A DNA stretch of 64,000 nt from Clostridium_AW sp040797845. Its GTDB lineage: Bacteria; Bacillota; Clostridia; Clostridiales; Clostridiaceae. The DNA lies in NCBI GenBank assembly GCA_040797845.1, contig JBFNFA010000014.1, forward strand, positions 1-64,000, in the 5' to 3' direction. This document shows positions 1-8,127 of the stretch, piece after piece (position 1 is the stretch's first letter; every line of letters begins with the position of its first letter). Position numbers and translations under genes: made by a program. The notes under the pieces were generated by a model that worked only from the letters and a program-made list of their open reading frames with translations, had not been told where the DNA came from and ran no database searches.

Positions 1-68
1 CCAAAATCTTTGATTTTATGTGAATCGCTTTCACAGAGTGCGATGGGAGTATTACAGATGGTAGTCAT
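1..68 (-). CDS. Possible truncated CDS at the left edge
   Basis: An open frame runs from an ATG at 68 leftwards out of the window (22 codons seen, beginning MTTICNTPIALCE). The stretch is less AT-rich than the intergenic DNA beside it, which is why I note it. There is no convincing ribosome-binding site before the ATG, and the reading frame stays open some codons further upstream, so the start is unsure. Function cannot be given from 22 residues. Confidence 0.25.
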   Translation of the reverse strand, partial: MTTICNTPIALCESDSHKIKDF

Positions 69-259
69 CGGATAAAAGCATTTAATAACTTTGTATAGAT
101 ATTATTATGAATGTTTTAACATGTCAATAAAAACTTTAAAAAAATTCCTGATAATCTCACTTATTCAAGAGCTTATCAATGTTTATGTTCTAATAAAAAA
201 GATGTAAGTATCAGAACTTATTGCTTATCATATAAATTATGTTATAGAGAATATAATTA
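69..259. other. Intergenic stretch without recognisable gene
   Basis: This AT-rich stretch lies between the edge ORF and the terminator of the PAP2 gene. I find no ORF with a ribosome-binding site, no tRNA-like fold and no strong promoter here. Confidence 0.5.
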
Positions 260-260
260 A

Positions 261-304
261 AAAGATTACATTTCTATCTTTAATTTTATAGAAATATAAT
301 CTTT
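261..304 (-). terminator. Intrinsic terminator of the PAP2 gene
   Basis: A 17-bp stem (261-277 with 288-304, one G-T wobble on the transcribed strand) and a 10-nt loop is followed on the minus strand by a short U-rich run. It lies directly behind the PAP2 stop codon. Confidence 0.7.
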
Positions 305-311
305 ACTATTC

Positions 312-1010
312 TTAGCTTGCTTTATTATTCATCAATTTTATCCTGCTCTTATAATGCATATATCTATGAATAATTATGCCAATACTTGACCATAAAACTC
401 CTGCACACCATCCAGCAATTACGTCACTTAAAAAGTGTACTCGTAAATATACTCTGCTAATACCCACAAGAAAATTCAAAGCAATAATTAATACAATGCT
501 AATATTTCTAAGTATACTTGATTTAATTTTTATAGAAATAAAATATATACACATTAAAGAAAATGCAGTAAAAACCATAGCATGCCCGCTAGGCAAGCTG
601 TATCCTCTCACTTCAATTGCTTTTAAGATCGGTCTTTCCCTTTTAAAAATAAACTTTAACAATTCATTGAAAAGCCATACTCCAATTATATTAACAATGA
701 AATATATTCCATCTTTTAAAAATTTATTATGATAAAAAATAACCAGTATTAAAAGAGACATTATTATTATTGTTAATGGATCTCCTATAGTAGTTATAGT
801 TTTAAAAAAAGTATCTAAGCCTTTCCCTTGTATATGATTTATATAATCTATAGCTCTCTTATCCATTAAAAAATTTCCCTGTAGTTTGTAAAAATAATAT
901 ACTAATCCTAAGAATAAAATTGTAGATATTATAGAAAGAACAACTGACGCAAGAGATATTTTCCATCTTTCATCTATACTTTTATAATCTTTAAAATAGT
1001 TTCTAGTCAA
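312..1010 (-). CDS. PAP2-family membrane phosphatase
   Basis: This is a type-2 phosphatidic-acid phosphatase family protein, likely acting on a lipid phosphate or undecaprenyl pyrophosphate at the outer face of the membrane. The three signature motifs are present: K-x6-RP (residues 119-127), PSGH (140-143) and SR-x5-H-x3-D (185-196), which supply the phosphate-binding and catalytic histidines. About five or six membrane segments surround them. I place the start at the TTG at 1010 (232 aa) because it has a GAGGTGA ribosome-binding site about 5 bases upstream. A longer frame reaches a TTG at 1088, but that codon lies inside the terminator hairpin of the neighbouring gene and lacks a ribosome-binding site. 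The gene stands alone between two terminators. The exact substrate (BcrC-type, PgpB-type or other) cannot be told. Confidence 0.85.
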   Translation of the reverse strand: MTRNYFKDYKSIDERWKISLASVVLSIISTILFLGLVYYFYKLQGNFLMDKRAIDYINHIQGKGLDTFFKTITTIGDPLTIIIMSLLILVIFYHNKFLKDGIYFIVNIIGVWLFNELLKFIFKRERPILKAIEVRGYSLPSGHAMVFTAFSLMCIYFISIKIKSSILRNISIVLIIALNFLVGISRVYLRVHFLSDVIAGWCAGVLWSSIGIIIHRYMHYKSRIKLMNNKAS

Positions 1011-1080
1011 TATTATCACCTCAAAATAGCAACATAGGTATAGTATATATACATACCCTATAGTTGTCAATTTAAGAAAA

Positions 1081-1107
1081 AACATCAAACAATAATTGTT
1101 TGATGTT
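1081..1107 (-). terminator. Bidirectional-looking terminator after the GntR-RCK gene
   Basis: A 13-bp inverted repeat (1081-1093 with 1095-1107) has T-runs on both sides. On the minus strand it is followed by TTTTTTCTT and ends the transcript of the regulator at 1113-1754. Confidence 0.8.
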
Positions 1108-1112
1108 TTTTT

Positions 1113-1754
1113 CTATTCTTCTTCATCAGGAGATACATTATATATGAAGTTATATACTTTATCGTACACATTATTACTCCCAATCACTACAATAGTATCT
1201 CCAGATTTAAATACATAATGTGGTCCTGGTGAAATAATTATTTTTTCTCCTCTTCTATAAGCTACCATTGTAGCTCCTGTAGCTTGCCAAAATCTAATTT
1301 CATTAATTTTTTTACCAATTATTTTACATTGATCATTTACTTCAATCTCTATTAAAGTAAATGGTGTTATGTTTTTGAATCTATCAATAAAATCTAATAT
1401 TTTATCAAAATTAACTTGAATCTCATCGTCTAATTCTTTCTTTTTTTCTATTAATCTAAAAATATTTTCTTTTACTGTAGATAGATATTCCGTATCTTTG
1501 TTTTTTTCAATAAATTTTTCAGCTGCAGATACTGATAATATTTCTATTCCACTTCCTCTAGTAGAAGATACAACATTCATTTCCTCCAGTAAAGCTATTG
1601 CTCTCCTTATTGTTTCAGGGGATACATTATACATACTAGCCAGTGTAGATCTTCCACTAATTTTCTCCTCTGCTTTAAAATCACCTAACACTATTTTATT
1701 GGCCACATCTAGAGCTATATTCTTGTATACTGCCCCGCCTTGATGGACTTTCAT
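1113..1754 (-). CDS. GntR-type HTH / RCK_C regulator, BusR-like
   Basis: The protein (213 aa) joins an N-terminal GntR-type winged helix (about residues 1-75, with the typical SPETIRRAIALLEE recognition region), a linker helix rich in charged residues (about 85-125) and a C-terminal TrkA_C/RCK_C domain (about 130-205). This architecture is that of BusR, the c-di-AMP-responsive repressor of osmolyte uptake in streptococci and lactococci. By family, it is expected to bind c-di-AMP through the RCK_C domain and control osmolyte or potassium transport. No such transporter is adjacent, so its targets lie elsewhere or it acts on the kamA locus 1.3 kb upstream; the latter is only a guess. A GGAGGA ribosome-binding site precedes the ATG at 1754. 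It follows the dehydrogenase at 1834-2952 by 79 bp on the same strand and could be co-transcribed. Confidence 0.85.
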   Translation of the reverse strand: MKVHQGGAVYKNIALDVANKIVLGDFKAEEKISGRSTLASMYNVSPETIRRAIALLEEMNVVSSTRGSGIEILSVSAAEKFIEKNKDTEYLSTVKENIFRLIEKKKELDDEIQVNFDKILDFIDRFKNITPFTLIEIEVNDQCKIIGKKINEIRFWQATGATMVAYRRGEKIIISPGPHYVFKSGDTIVVIGSNNVYDKVYNFIYNVSPDEEE

Positions 1755-1833
1755 CTTTATTCCTCCATTTTGTAGTATTTAATGATGTTAATGTCACTCC
1801 TTATATATTACAACAAAAATCCTTATTTTTCTA

Positions 1834-2952
1834 CTATTTTTCATATTTTTCAAAGTGATCTATTGTAGCTCTATAGATAGATCTATTGAAAAAATCATCA
1901 TTATCCAAGGAAAAGTCTTTTCTATCTAATCTTATTAATTGTTGTATTATTGGAAATAGCTGCATTCCATATAGGTGCATGCATTCCTTTGGCTTTATTC
2001 CTGGCCATGCATTGCATCCTACCACAGTTCTCCTGTTATCATTATTAACTCCCCTAGGTATAGTGTTATAAATTTCATCCTCTGGATACATTACTGGCTT
2101 ATCTAAAGTTCCTGTAGGTATACCCTCAACAGCCTTAACTTGAATAGGATCTGTATCAAGTAAATACGGATCTGCTGTTAAATCCAATATTATGGCATGA
2201 GGTTTTAAATGTGCTATTAAGTCATTTGTAATTATATAATCAGATGCATTGTCTCTTGTAGTTGCATCTACTAGAATATCTGTTTCCTTTAATAAATTTA
2301 TTATCTCTTCTCTATCTCCAGTTACTGTTCTTGGTAACATTTTTACAATTATTCCCTTAGTACCTAATTCTACCATTTTATTATTTAACTCTCTATTTCC
2401 ATATTTCCCAGCAGCTCTAGCAGCGTAAAGGCCAACCATTCCCATTCCCATTATTGTCACAGTTATAACTCCTCTATCTTTTGAATAAAAATCTTTCATA
2501 CTTTTACTCAACTCTTGAAAAGCCATTTCTATACCATTACCAGAAGTTCCATTATAATTTACAACTATTCTTTCTAAGAAATCATTTCTTAAGGAATCCA
2601 TAGATACTCCAAAAATGTCCTTCCCTTTTAACTTCTGAATTCTCGTAGGTCTTGTAGGATAGTGTAGCATACTAACTAGAGTGCTACCATTAGTCATATA
2701 GTCTATTTCATTAAATTCCGGTGAGCGAAGAACTGTTACAATATCTTTTTCATAACATTCCCTATTTGATACAAATTTTATATTTCCATTTGCCTGTAAA
2801 TACTCCTCTTCTGTTATTCCCATTTTTGAACCATAGCCTTTTTCTAGATAAAATTCTGCATTCTCTCCCTTTAATCTCCTGAAGAAATCAGGTAGAAAAT
2901 CCCTCTTTTCATTTTCTTCTTTATGCATTCTTGGAAATCCTAAAGTAATCAT
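1834..2952 (-). CDS. AlaDH/PNT-family NAD(P)-dependent dehydrogenase
   Basis: The 372-aa protein has the alanine dehydrogenase / pyridine nucleotide transhydrogenase fold: an N-terminal substrate domain (starting GFPRMHKEENEKR, where ENEKR is the family's usual entry motif) and a Rossmann domain with GMGMVG at 169-174. The family also includes N5-(carboxyethyl)ornithine synthase and lysine-forming saccharopine dehydrogenase, which is of almost the same length. I cannot choose among these from sequence alone. Its position, divergent from a NodB-like hydrolase and lysine 2,3-aminomutase, favours a substrate that is lysine, beta-lysine or a derivative, for example as an opine-type reductase; this is inference. 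The ATG at 2952 follows a GGGGGAT ribosome-binding site. Transcription probably starts from the minus-strand promoter at 3026-3054. Confidence 0.75.
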   Translation of the reverse strand: MITLGFPRMHKEENEKRDFLPDFFRRLKGENAEFYLEKGYGSKMGITEEEYLQANGNIKFVSNRECYEKDIVTVLRSPEFNEIDYMTNGSTLVSMLHYPTRPTRIQKLKGKDIFGVSMDSLRNDFLERIVVNYNGTSGNGIEMAFQELSKSMKDFYSKDRGVITVTIMGMGMVGLYAARAAGKYGNRELNNKMVELGTKGIIVKMLPRTVTGDREEIINLLKETDILVDATTRDNASDYIITNDLIAHLKPHAIILDLTADPYLLDTDPIQVKAVEGIPTGTLDKPVMYPEDEIYNTIPRGVNNDNRRTVVGCNAWPGIKPKECMHLYGMQLFPIIQQLIRLDRKDFSLDNDDFFNRSIYRATIDHFEKYEK

Positions 2953-3004
2953 TTTTATCCCCCTATTCTTAACAAAATATTAATTATTTTTTATCTGAAA
3001 GTTT

Positions 3005-3033
3005 TTGACAACCAAAAACTCATATAGTATAAT
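3005..3033 (+). promoter_or_regulatory. Consensus sigma-A promoter for the NodB-like / kamA operon
   Basis: TTGACA (3005-3010) and TATAAT (3028-3033) are separated by exactly 17 bp, a perfect vegetative promoter. The -10 touches the inverted repeat that starts at 3032, so a bound repressor would block it. Confidence 0.8.
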
Positions 3034-3054
3034 AAAGTTGTTATTTAGTTACAA
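3026..3054 (-). promoter_or_regulatory. Minus-strand promoter for the AlaDH/PNT-family gene
   Basis: On the minus strand TTGTAA (3049-3054) and TATACT (3026-3031) have 17-bp spacing. The elements overlap the forward promoter and the inverted repeats, so both directions probably share one control. Confidence 0.55.
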
Positions 3055-3079
3055 CTTTATTATATAATTAAAGTTGTAA
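3032..3079. promoter_or_regulatory. Three-half-site operator in the divergent kamA promoter region
   Basis: Three copies of the half-site ACAACTTTA alternate in orientation. ATAAAGTTGT (3032-3041) and ACAACTTTAT (3051-3060) form a perfect 10-bp inverted repeat. TTACAACTTTA (3049-3059) and TAAAGTTGTAA (3069-3079) form a perfect 11-bp one, each with 9-bp spacers. The sites overlap both divergent promoters, as expected for a shared repressor. The cognate regulator is unknown. Confidence 0.7.
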
Positions 3080-3114
3080 TTTTTCAATGTATTTATTATA
3101 GGGGGATTTTAAGC

Positions 3115-3879
3115 ATGAAAAACATACTAGAATTAATAAACAAAGATGGTTTCCAGTATGCGATCACAATAGATTGCGAAGGAACTAATTTTGATAAAAA
3201 CTTAAAAAATAATGTAGAAAATCTGGAAAGATTTTTAAAATTTAATTCAGAAAATGGTGTTACTACCATTTTATTTATAACCCCTTTTTTTGCGGACATG
3301 CTATCTCAGCTAAATTTAGTTGAGAAAATAAAGCAGTATAATGTAATTTTTGGTCTTCATATTCATCCTGAAAACCTTCCAGATGAAATCAATGAAAAAT
3401 GTTCATTTATAAAAAAAGACGAGGAATTACTAGCCTCTTACAATCTAGAAGAGCAAAAATGTATTATTAATTATTCTATGGAGTATTTAACTCAAAGAGG
3501 TATAATGCCTATTCAAATATATAGAGGTGGTTACTTTTCAATGAACGATGACACCGCCGAAGCCTTATACGAGTTAACGGATATAAGATTTGAATCTCAT
3601 AATACTTATAGAGAGCAGTATAAAGTAAGTAATAATCTACTTACATCACTACCTGTATATTCATTAGATCACAAAGAGGAATTAAGACTAGAGTATTTCT
3701 CCTCTGAAAAACTATGTCAACTCTTAAATGATGCAATTGATGAAGATAAGCTTACTCTAGGAGTTACTCATAGCTATCTTTTAGATCCTAATGACTTTCA
3801 CTATGAACGAGATAATTTAAAAGAAGATATTCATTCAATACAAAAAAAATTAGTAGAAATGATAAAAAATAAAGAATAG
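3115..3879 (+). CDS. NodB-like polysaccharide-deacetylase-family hydrolase
   Basis: This 254-aa protein looks like a carbohydrate esterase 4 (NodB homology) enzyme: TIDCEG at 18-23 corresponds to the T-F-D-D motif, H-I-H-P at 82-85 to the metal-binding histidine motif, RGGY at 137-140 to motif 3 and TH at 218-219 to the catalytic-histidine motif. The second aspartate of the usual TFDD motif, a metal ligand, is Cys21 here, followed by Glu22, so metal binding may be altered. There is no signal peptide or membrane segment, so it is cytoplasmic, which does not suit peptidoglycan or chitin. It lies 11 bp before kamA and is surely co-transcribed with it. I infer a small-molecule amide or N-acyl substrate, perhaps an acylated lysine or beta-lysine, but this is not shown. 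Confidence 0.7.
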   Translation: MKNILELINKDGFQYAITIDCEGTNFDKNLKNNVENLERFLKFNSENGVTTILFITPFFADMLSQLNLVEKIKQYNVIFGLHIHPENLPDEINEKCSFIKKDEELLASYNLEEQKCIINYSMEYLTQRGIMPIQIYRGGYFSMNDDTAEALYELTDIRFESHNTYREQYKVSNNLLTSLPVYSLDHKEELRLEYFSSEKLCQLLNDAIDEDKLTLGVTHSYLLDPNDFHYERDNLKEDIHSIQKKLVEMIKNKE

Positions 3880-3890
3880 GGGGACAATAT

Positions 3891-5159
3891 ATGAGAGATT
3901 ACAGAGAAATTGATTTATGGAAAGATGTTACTGAAGATCAGTGGAATGACTGGAAATGGCAAGTTAGAAATAGAATTACCACTATAGAACAATTAAAAAA
4001 AGTTATTAGCATTTTGCCAGAAGAAGAAGAAGCTATAGATAAATGTTTACAGACTTTACGAATGGGAATATCTCCCTATTATGCTACACTAATAGATCCA
4101 AACGATTTAAATGATCCTATTAGAAAGCAATCAGTTCCAACCATACATGAACTAAGCTTTTCAAAAGCTGATATGTGCGATCCTTTGCAAGAAGATGCTT
4201 CCTCACCAGTTCCAGGATTGACTCACGCTTACCCTGACAGAGTTTTATTTTTGATTACCGATATGTGCTCAATGTATTGTAGGCACTGTACTAGAAGAAG
4301 ATTTGCTGGTCATACAGATTCTTTCATGCCTAAAGATAGGATTGAAATGGCATTAGATTATATTAGAAATACTCCCTCTGTAAGAGATGTATTGTTGTCA
4401 GGTGGAGATGGACTAATGGTTGAAGATGACAGGCTAGAATATATAATAAAGAATCTAAGGGAAATTCCTCATGTAGAAATTATAAGAATAGGTTCTAGAA
4501 TTCCTGTGGTTAATCCAATGAGAATAACAGATGATTTAGTAAATATGTTGAAAAAATATCATCCTATTTGGCTTAACACTCACTTTAATCACCCAAATGA
4601 AATTACAGAATATTCTATAAAGGCTTGCGAAAAATTAGCCAACGCTGGAATCCCTCTAGGAAATCAAACAGTTTTATTAAGAGGAATTAATGATTGTGTA
4701 TATATACAAAAAGATTTGGTTAATAAGTTAGTGAAAATGAGGGTAAGACCTTATTATCTATATCAATGTGATTTATCAGAAGGAATTGAACATTTTAGAA
4801 CTAAAGTTTCTAAAGGAATTGAAATAATCGAAGGCTTAAGAGGTCACACTTCTGGTTACTGCGTTCCTACATTTGTTGTGGATGCCCCTGGTGGTGGCGG
4901 AAAAATACCTGTAATGCCTCAATATCTTATTAGCCAATCCCCTTCAAAAGTTGTATTAAGAAACTACGAAGGTGTTATAACCACATATACAGAACCTTCT
5001 CACTTCGAAGAAACTCGTTGCAATTGTCCAACATGCAAGAGCGAAAATAAAGAACTATCTACTGGTGTTTCATCTCTATTAGAAAATATACAAATAAATC
5101 TTGAGCCTAAATCTTTAGATAGAAAGAAAAGAATTAATGATTATAAAAGCAAATCCTAG
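3891..5159 (+). CDS. kamA: Lysine 2,3-aminomutase
   Basis: This radical-SAM, PLP-dependent enzyme interconverts L-lysine and L-beta-lysine. The 422-aa length fits the clostridial enzyme (416 aa). The cluster motif CSMYCRHC gives Cys126, Cys130 and Cys133, and the PLP lysine is Lys338 in the GGGGK motif. Asp294 (YQCDLSEG) and Asp331 (VVDAPGG) match the aspartates that hold the lysine side-chain amine; glutamate 2,3-aminomutase has Lys and Asn there, so lysine is the likely substrate. Usual fermentation partners (kamDE, kdd, kce, kal) and the AblB acetyltransferase that makes N-epsilon-acetyl-beta-lysine are absent here. The partners are a NodB-like hydrolase in the same operon and a divergent AlaDH/PNT-family dehydrogenase. 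A GGGGGA ribosome-binding site precedes the ATG, and a strong terminator follows. Confidence 0.93.
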   Translation: MRDYREIDLWKDVTEDQWNDWKWQVRNRITTIEQLKKVISILPEEEEAIDKCLQTLRMGISPYYATLIDPNDLNDPIRKQSVPTIHELSFSKADMCDPLQEDASSPVPGLTHAYPDRVLFLITDMCSMYCRHCTRRRFAGHTDSFMPKDRIEMALDYIRNTPSVRDVLLSGGDGLMVEDDRLEYIIKNLREIPHVEIIRIGSRIPVVNPMRITDDLVNMLKKYHPIWLNTHFNHPNEITEYSIKACEKLANAGIPLGNQTVLLRGINDCVYIQKDLVNKLVKMRVRPYYLYQCDLSEGIEHFRTKVSKGIEIIEGLRGHTSGYCVPTFVVDAPGGGGKIPVMPQYLISQSPSKVVLRNYEGVITTYTEPSHFEETRCNCPTCKSENKELSTGVSSLLENIQINLEPKSLDRKKRINDYKSKS

Positions 5160-5176
5160 GAAATAATTCCTAGGAT
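5153..5176 (+). terminator. Terminator of the kamA operon
   Basis: A perfect 10-bp stem (ATCCTAGGAA at 5153-5162 with 5167-5176), 4-nt loop and then CATTTTTTATT follow the kamA stop codon. It may also serve the convergent chemoreceptor gene. Confidence 0.9.
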
Positions 5177-5182
5177 CATTTT

Positions 5183-7264
5183 TTATTGTATTTTAAACTT
5201 TCTTATTTGACTCTCCAATGTTTGAGCCATTCTATTTAATTCTTCTGCTAATGCATTTATCTCTTCCATTTCAGCATTTTGTTCTTCTGTTGCACCACTT
5301 ACATTCTGAGCAGCATCTACAATGCCACCTGAAATGCTAGAAACTTCTTGAACTACTGACAATAACTTATTTCTACATTCATCAACGCTCTTTAAGCTTT
5401 GAGATATATTGTCAATTTTACTAACAACATTTGCTATTGAAGTATTTATCTCTTTAAAGGTATCTCTAGTATTATCTACAGCCTCATTTTGATCCTTAAG
5501 AACTGTATCTGCTGTCTTTATTGTAGATAGAGCTACTTCTATATCCTTTTGTATGCTGGTTATTATAGATTTAACATTATTTGTAGATTGAGCAGTGTTT
5601 TCAGATAATTTTCTTACTTCCTCTGCTACTACTGAGAAACCTTTACCCGCTTCTCCTGCTCTAGCAGCTTCTATAGCCGCATTTAATGCAAGTAAGTTAG
5701 TTTGTTCTGATATTGAAGTAATTGTTTCTACAATTCCACCAATACTATTAGCCTTTTCACTTAACTCATTGATAACATTAAATACTGCTCTTGATACATT
5801 ACCATTCTCTAAGTTTTTAGATTCTAATTTATTAATTGTTTGAAATCCAGTATTAGAAATTTCATATACTTTATTTGTGGTATCTATACTTTCTTTTATA
5901 CGCTGTACAACTAAATCTAATTCCTTTGATAATTCACTGGCAGCCATTACTCCTTCTTTTGAACTATCAGCACCTTTTTCCATGGTAAAAGCCACTTCAG
6001 TTATGCTTTGAGCTACTTCACTTATGGAGCTGGAAGTTTGCTCCGTTGATGCTAATAATGATTGTGAAGAGTTCGATACTACCGATGATGCCTCATTTAT
6101 ATTTCTTATTAAATTTTTCATATTATCTAACATAGCATTAAAGCTATTGCTTAAAAGCCCTATTTCATCTTTTGACTTATAATCACTATAGGCCGTCAAA
6201 TCCCCTGAAGACGCTTTTTCAGTAATTTTAGCAAGATTAATTAATGGTTTTGTAAATTTATTTGATAATAAATATGTAATTATAATTACAAGAACTAACA
6301 TTCCAGCACCTATTAAGTAACTGATTTTTTGAACTTTATAAACTAGTGCTAGTGCATCACTTTTCTTTTCCACTGTAATTACTGCCCAGTTATCTGACTC
6401 CCCTGGTAATTTAATGGTTTGATATGCACTTATCACTATTTCGCCGTTTGAATCTTTGTATTCAGTTTTACCTGAATTTCCAGCTAAAGCATCTAATGTA
6501 ATTTCCGTTAATTTTTCTGGTACTTCTATATTCTCCACTTTAGTTACTGGAGCACCATTCTCATCTTTTATAACTTTATTAGAACTATCTTTCTGCCTTA
6601 CAGTTTTTGTAGATGTTTTGTAATTATATATTTCTTGTACTTGCTCCCTATCTGGGTGAGCAATAACAGCACCTTCTCCATCAACAACATAGGCATAAAC
6701 TAAATCACTACTATATTTTTCTACCATTTTCTGAAGCTCGTCCAATTTTAAATCTGCATCCATTACCCCAACCATATTATTCTTTTCATCAAAAATTGGA
6801 AATATAATAGAATTGATAGCGTCACTATCATCATTGACAGTAAGATATGATTTAGTAACAAAGGGTTTCTTTTTACTTACACTTTCTTTAAACCACCATC
6901 TATCTGCCCTATTCGCCAATTTTCCTGTAGTTCTGGCTGTTTGATCACCTTTCATATCTTGAATACAAAACAAATCAAAATATGGGTTCCTCTTCATGGT
7001 ATCCTTTACAGCAATATCTTGCATCTTAGGATCCATTTGCCTTACATAATGATTACTTATAAGTTCTTCTGTTAAAACATATGCCTTATTCATATAATCT
7101 GATACACTGTTAGATATAGTATTGCCTAATGTCACATGATCTTCATAAAAATGGCTTGTAAGGTTTTTGCTTGTAATACTTGCAGTAGTAATAGAAATAG
7201 CTAAAACTGGTATAGTTACAAGCATCACAGCTACAAATATTAATTTGTGTTTTATAGATTTAAT
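5183..7264 (-). CDS. Cache-type methyl-accepting chemotaxis protein, probable ATT start
   Basis: The receptor has a short positively charged N-terminus and a membrane helix, an extracellular double-Cache sensor (roughly residues 45-300), a second membrane helix near 310-335, a HAMP linker, and a long cytoplasmic coiled coil with the conserved hairpin (EQTNLLALNAAIEAARAGE). The first ATG/GTG (7225/7228) has no ribosome-binding site and would cut into the first membrane helix. The frame is open up to a stop near 7303 and contains no ATG, GTG or TTG there, but ATT at 7262-7264 sits 8 bases after GGAGG and gives a normal N-terminus beginning M-K-S-I-K-H-K (693 aa). I therefore annotate the ATT start. 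Cache domains bind amino acids or small organic acids; the ligand here is unknown. Confidence 0.85.
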   Translation of the reverse strand: MKSIKHKLIFVAVMLVTIPVLAISITTASITSKNLTSHFYEDHVTLGNTISNSVSDYMNKAYVLTEELISNHYVRQMDPKMQDIAVKDTMKRNPYFDLFCIQDMKGDQTARTTGKLANRADRWWFKESVSKKKPFVTKSYLTVNDDSDAINSIIFPIFDEKNNMVGVMDADLKLDELQKMVEKYSSDLVYAYVVDGEGAVIAHPDREQVQEIYNYKTSTKTVRQKDSSNKVIKDENGAPVTKVENIEVPEKLTEITLDALAGNSGKTEYKDSNGEIVISAYQTIKLPGESDNWAVITVEKKSDALALVYKVQKISYLIGAGMLVLVIIITYLLSNKFTKPLINLAKITEKASSGDLTAYSDYKSKDEIGLLSNSFNAMLDNMKNLIRNINEASSVVSNSSQSLLASTEQTSSSISEVAQSITEVAFTMEKGADSSKEGVMAASELSKELDLVVQRIKESIDTTNKVYEISNTGFQTINKLESKNLENGNVSRAVFNVINELSEKANSIGGIVETITSISEQTNLLALNAAIEAARAGEAGKGFSVVAEEVRKLSENTAQSTNNVKSIITSIQKDIEVALSTIKTADTVLKDQNEAVDNTRDTFKEINTSIANVVSKIDNISQSLKSVDECRNKLLSVVQEVSSISGGIVDAAQNVSGATEEQNAEMEEINALAEELNRMAQTLESQIRKFKIQ

Positions 7265-7322
7265 TTTGACCCCCTCCTTTTTTGAACAAAATTCTCCTAA
7301 TAATTACATATCTTATAAATGT

Positions 7323-7351
7323 ATAATATAACATTTATTGATAAATTTCAA
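7323..7351 (-). promoter_or_regulatory. Promoter of the Cache chemoreceptor gene
   Basis: On the minus strand TTGAAA (7346-7351) and TATTAT (7323-7328) have 17-bp spacing, about 60 bases before the proposed start. The remaining DNA to 7550 is very AT-rich and holds no gene I can support. Confidence 0.55.
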
Positions 7352-7551
7352 TGGATTTACTAATGTTTTCATAATAATATTATTTTTTGTTAAATATATT
7401 TATATTTATTATTATACTTTTTTAGTAGTGTACTATACTATATATTATATAGTGTACTTTATAATTATTATCCTCTCCATATACATCATTTATATATGTA
7501 ACTAAAATAAAATTATATAAGGCTTTCATCAAACTAATAAATTTGCATAAA

Positions 7552-7580
7552 AATAGATTCTATATATAATAGAATCTATT
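7552..7580 (-). terminator. Terminator of the UPF0316 gene
   Basis: A 12-bp stem (7552-7563 with 7569-7580) overlaps the stop codon and is followed on the minus strand by a T-run. It would also work on the plus strand. Confidence 0.7.
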
Positions 7581-8085
7581 TTTTTATGCCATATCCACCC
7601 ATTACAGTTTTTGTATCGCTTATAGATATGACGCAATGCAATGCGCTTTTTTCAATAAGGTTAATAATTTCATTTTTTCTTTTTCTTTTAATATGAATTA
7701 ATAATAAGCTCTTATCTTTATTTATTCCTTCGGCCTTTACTTTTGTTACACCTACATTTTTTTCTCTTAATTTTGCAGCTAGTTCCTCCCCTTCAGGTTC
7801 AGGTAAAATCACACTTATAGTTAACAATCCTAAAGCTAATTTTTCTTCTAATATAGACCCTAAGTAGTTACCACATGCATATCCCAATGCATATGTTACC
7901 ATCCTTATTGGGTCTTCACTTATTCCTACTAATACTTTATTAATTAGATATAGCCATATTGACACTTCAAAAAAACCAATTATTGAACCATATAATTTCT
8001 CCCCTCTAGTTATTAACACAGTTCGTATGGTCATTAAAGATACTTCTACTATCTTTGCTAAAAAAATTAATAAATATGTGACCAA
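7576..8085 (-). CDS. UPF0316 / DUF2179 membrane protein (YebE-like)
   Basis: The 169-aa protein has three hydrophobic segments in the first 90 residues and a C-terminal soluble DUF2179-type domain. It matches the UPF0316 family of conserved bacterial membrane proteins, whose biochemical role is not established. The start is a TTG at 8085, preceded by GGGAGG 9 bases upstream; no ATG gives a full first membrane helix. It lies 42 bp behind homoserine dehydrogenase on the same strand with no terminator between them, so the two are probably co-transcribed, but no functional link is evident. Confidence 0.8.
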   Translation of the reverse strand: MVTYLLIFLAKIVEVSLMTIRTVLITRGEKLYGSIIGFFEVSIWLYLINKVLVGISEDPIRMVTYALGYACGNYLGSILEEKLALGLLTISVILPEPEGEELAAKLREKNVGVTKVKAEGINKDKSLLLIHIKRKRKNEIINLIEKSALHCVISISDTKTVMGGYGIKK

Positions 8086-8127
8086 GAAAATATCCTCCCT
8101 CTAATAAACCCACTTTCTAATTATATA

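Noticed and set aside
20..36. TGTGAATCGCTTTCACA as a LacI-family or cre operator at the left edge
   Set aside because: It lies inside a possible coding frame at the edge, the centre does not fit the cre consensus spacing, and no regulated gene is visible.
1011..1088. Longer PAP2 protein starting at the TTG at 1088
   Set aside because: The start lies inside a terminator hairpin and lacks a ribosome-binding site; the TTG at 1010 has GAGGTGA.
3891..5159. Glutamate 2,3-aminomutase instead of lysine 2,3-aminomutase
   Set aside because: The glutamate enzyme has Lys and Asn at the two positions where this protein has Asp294 and Asp331.
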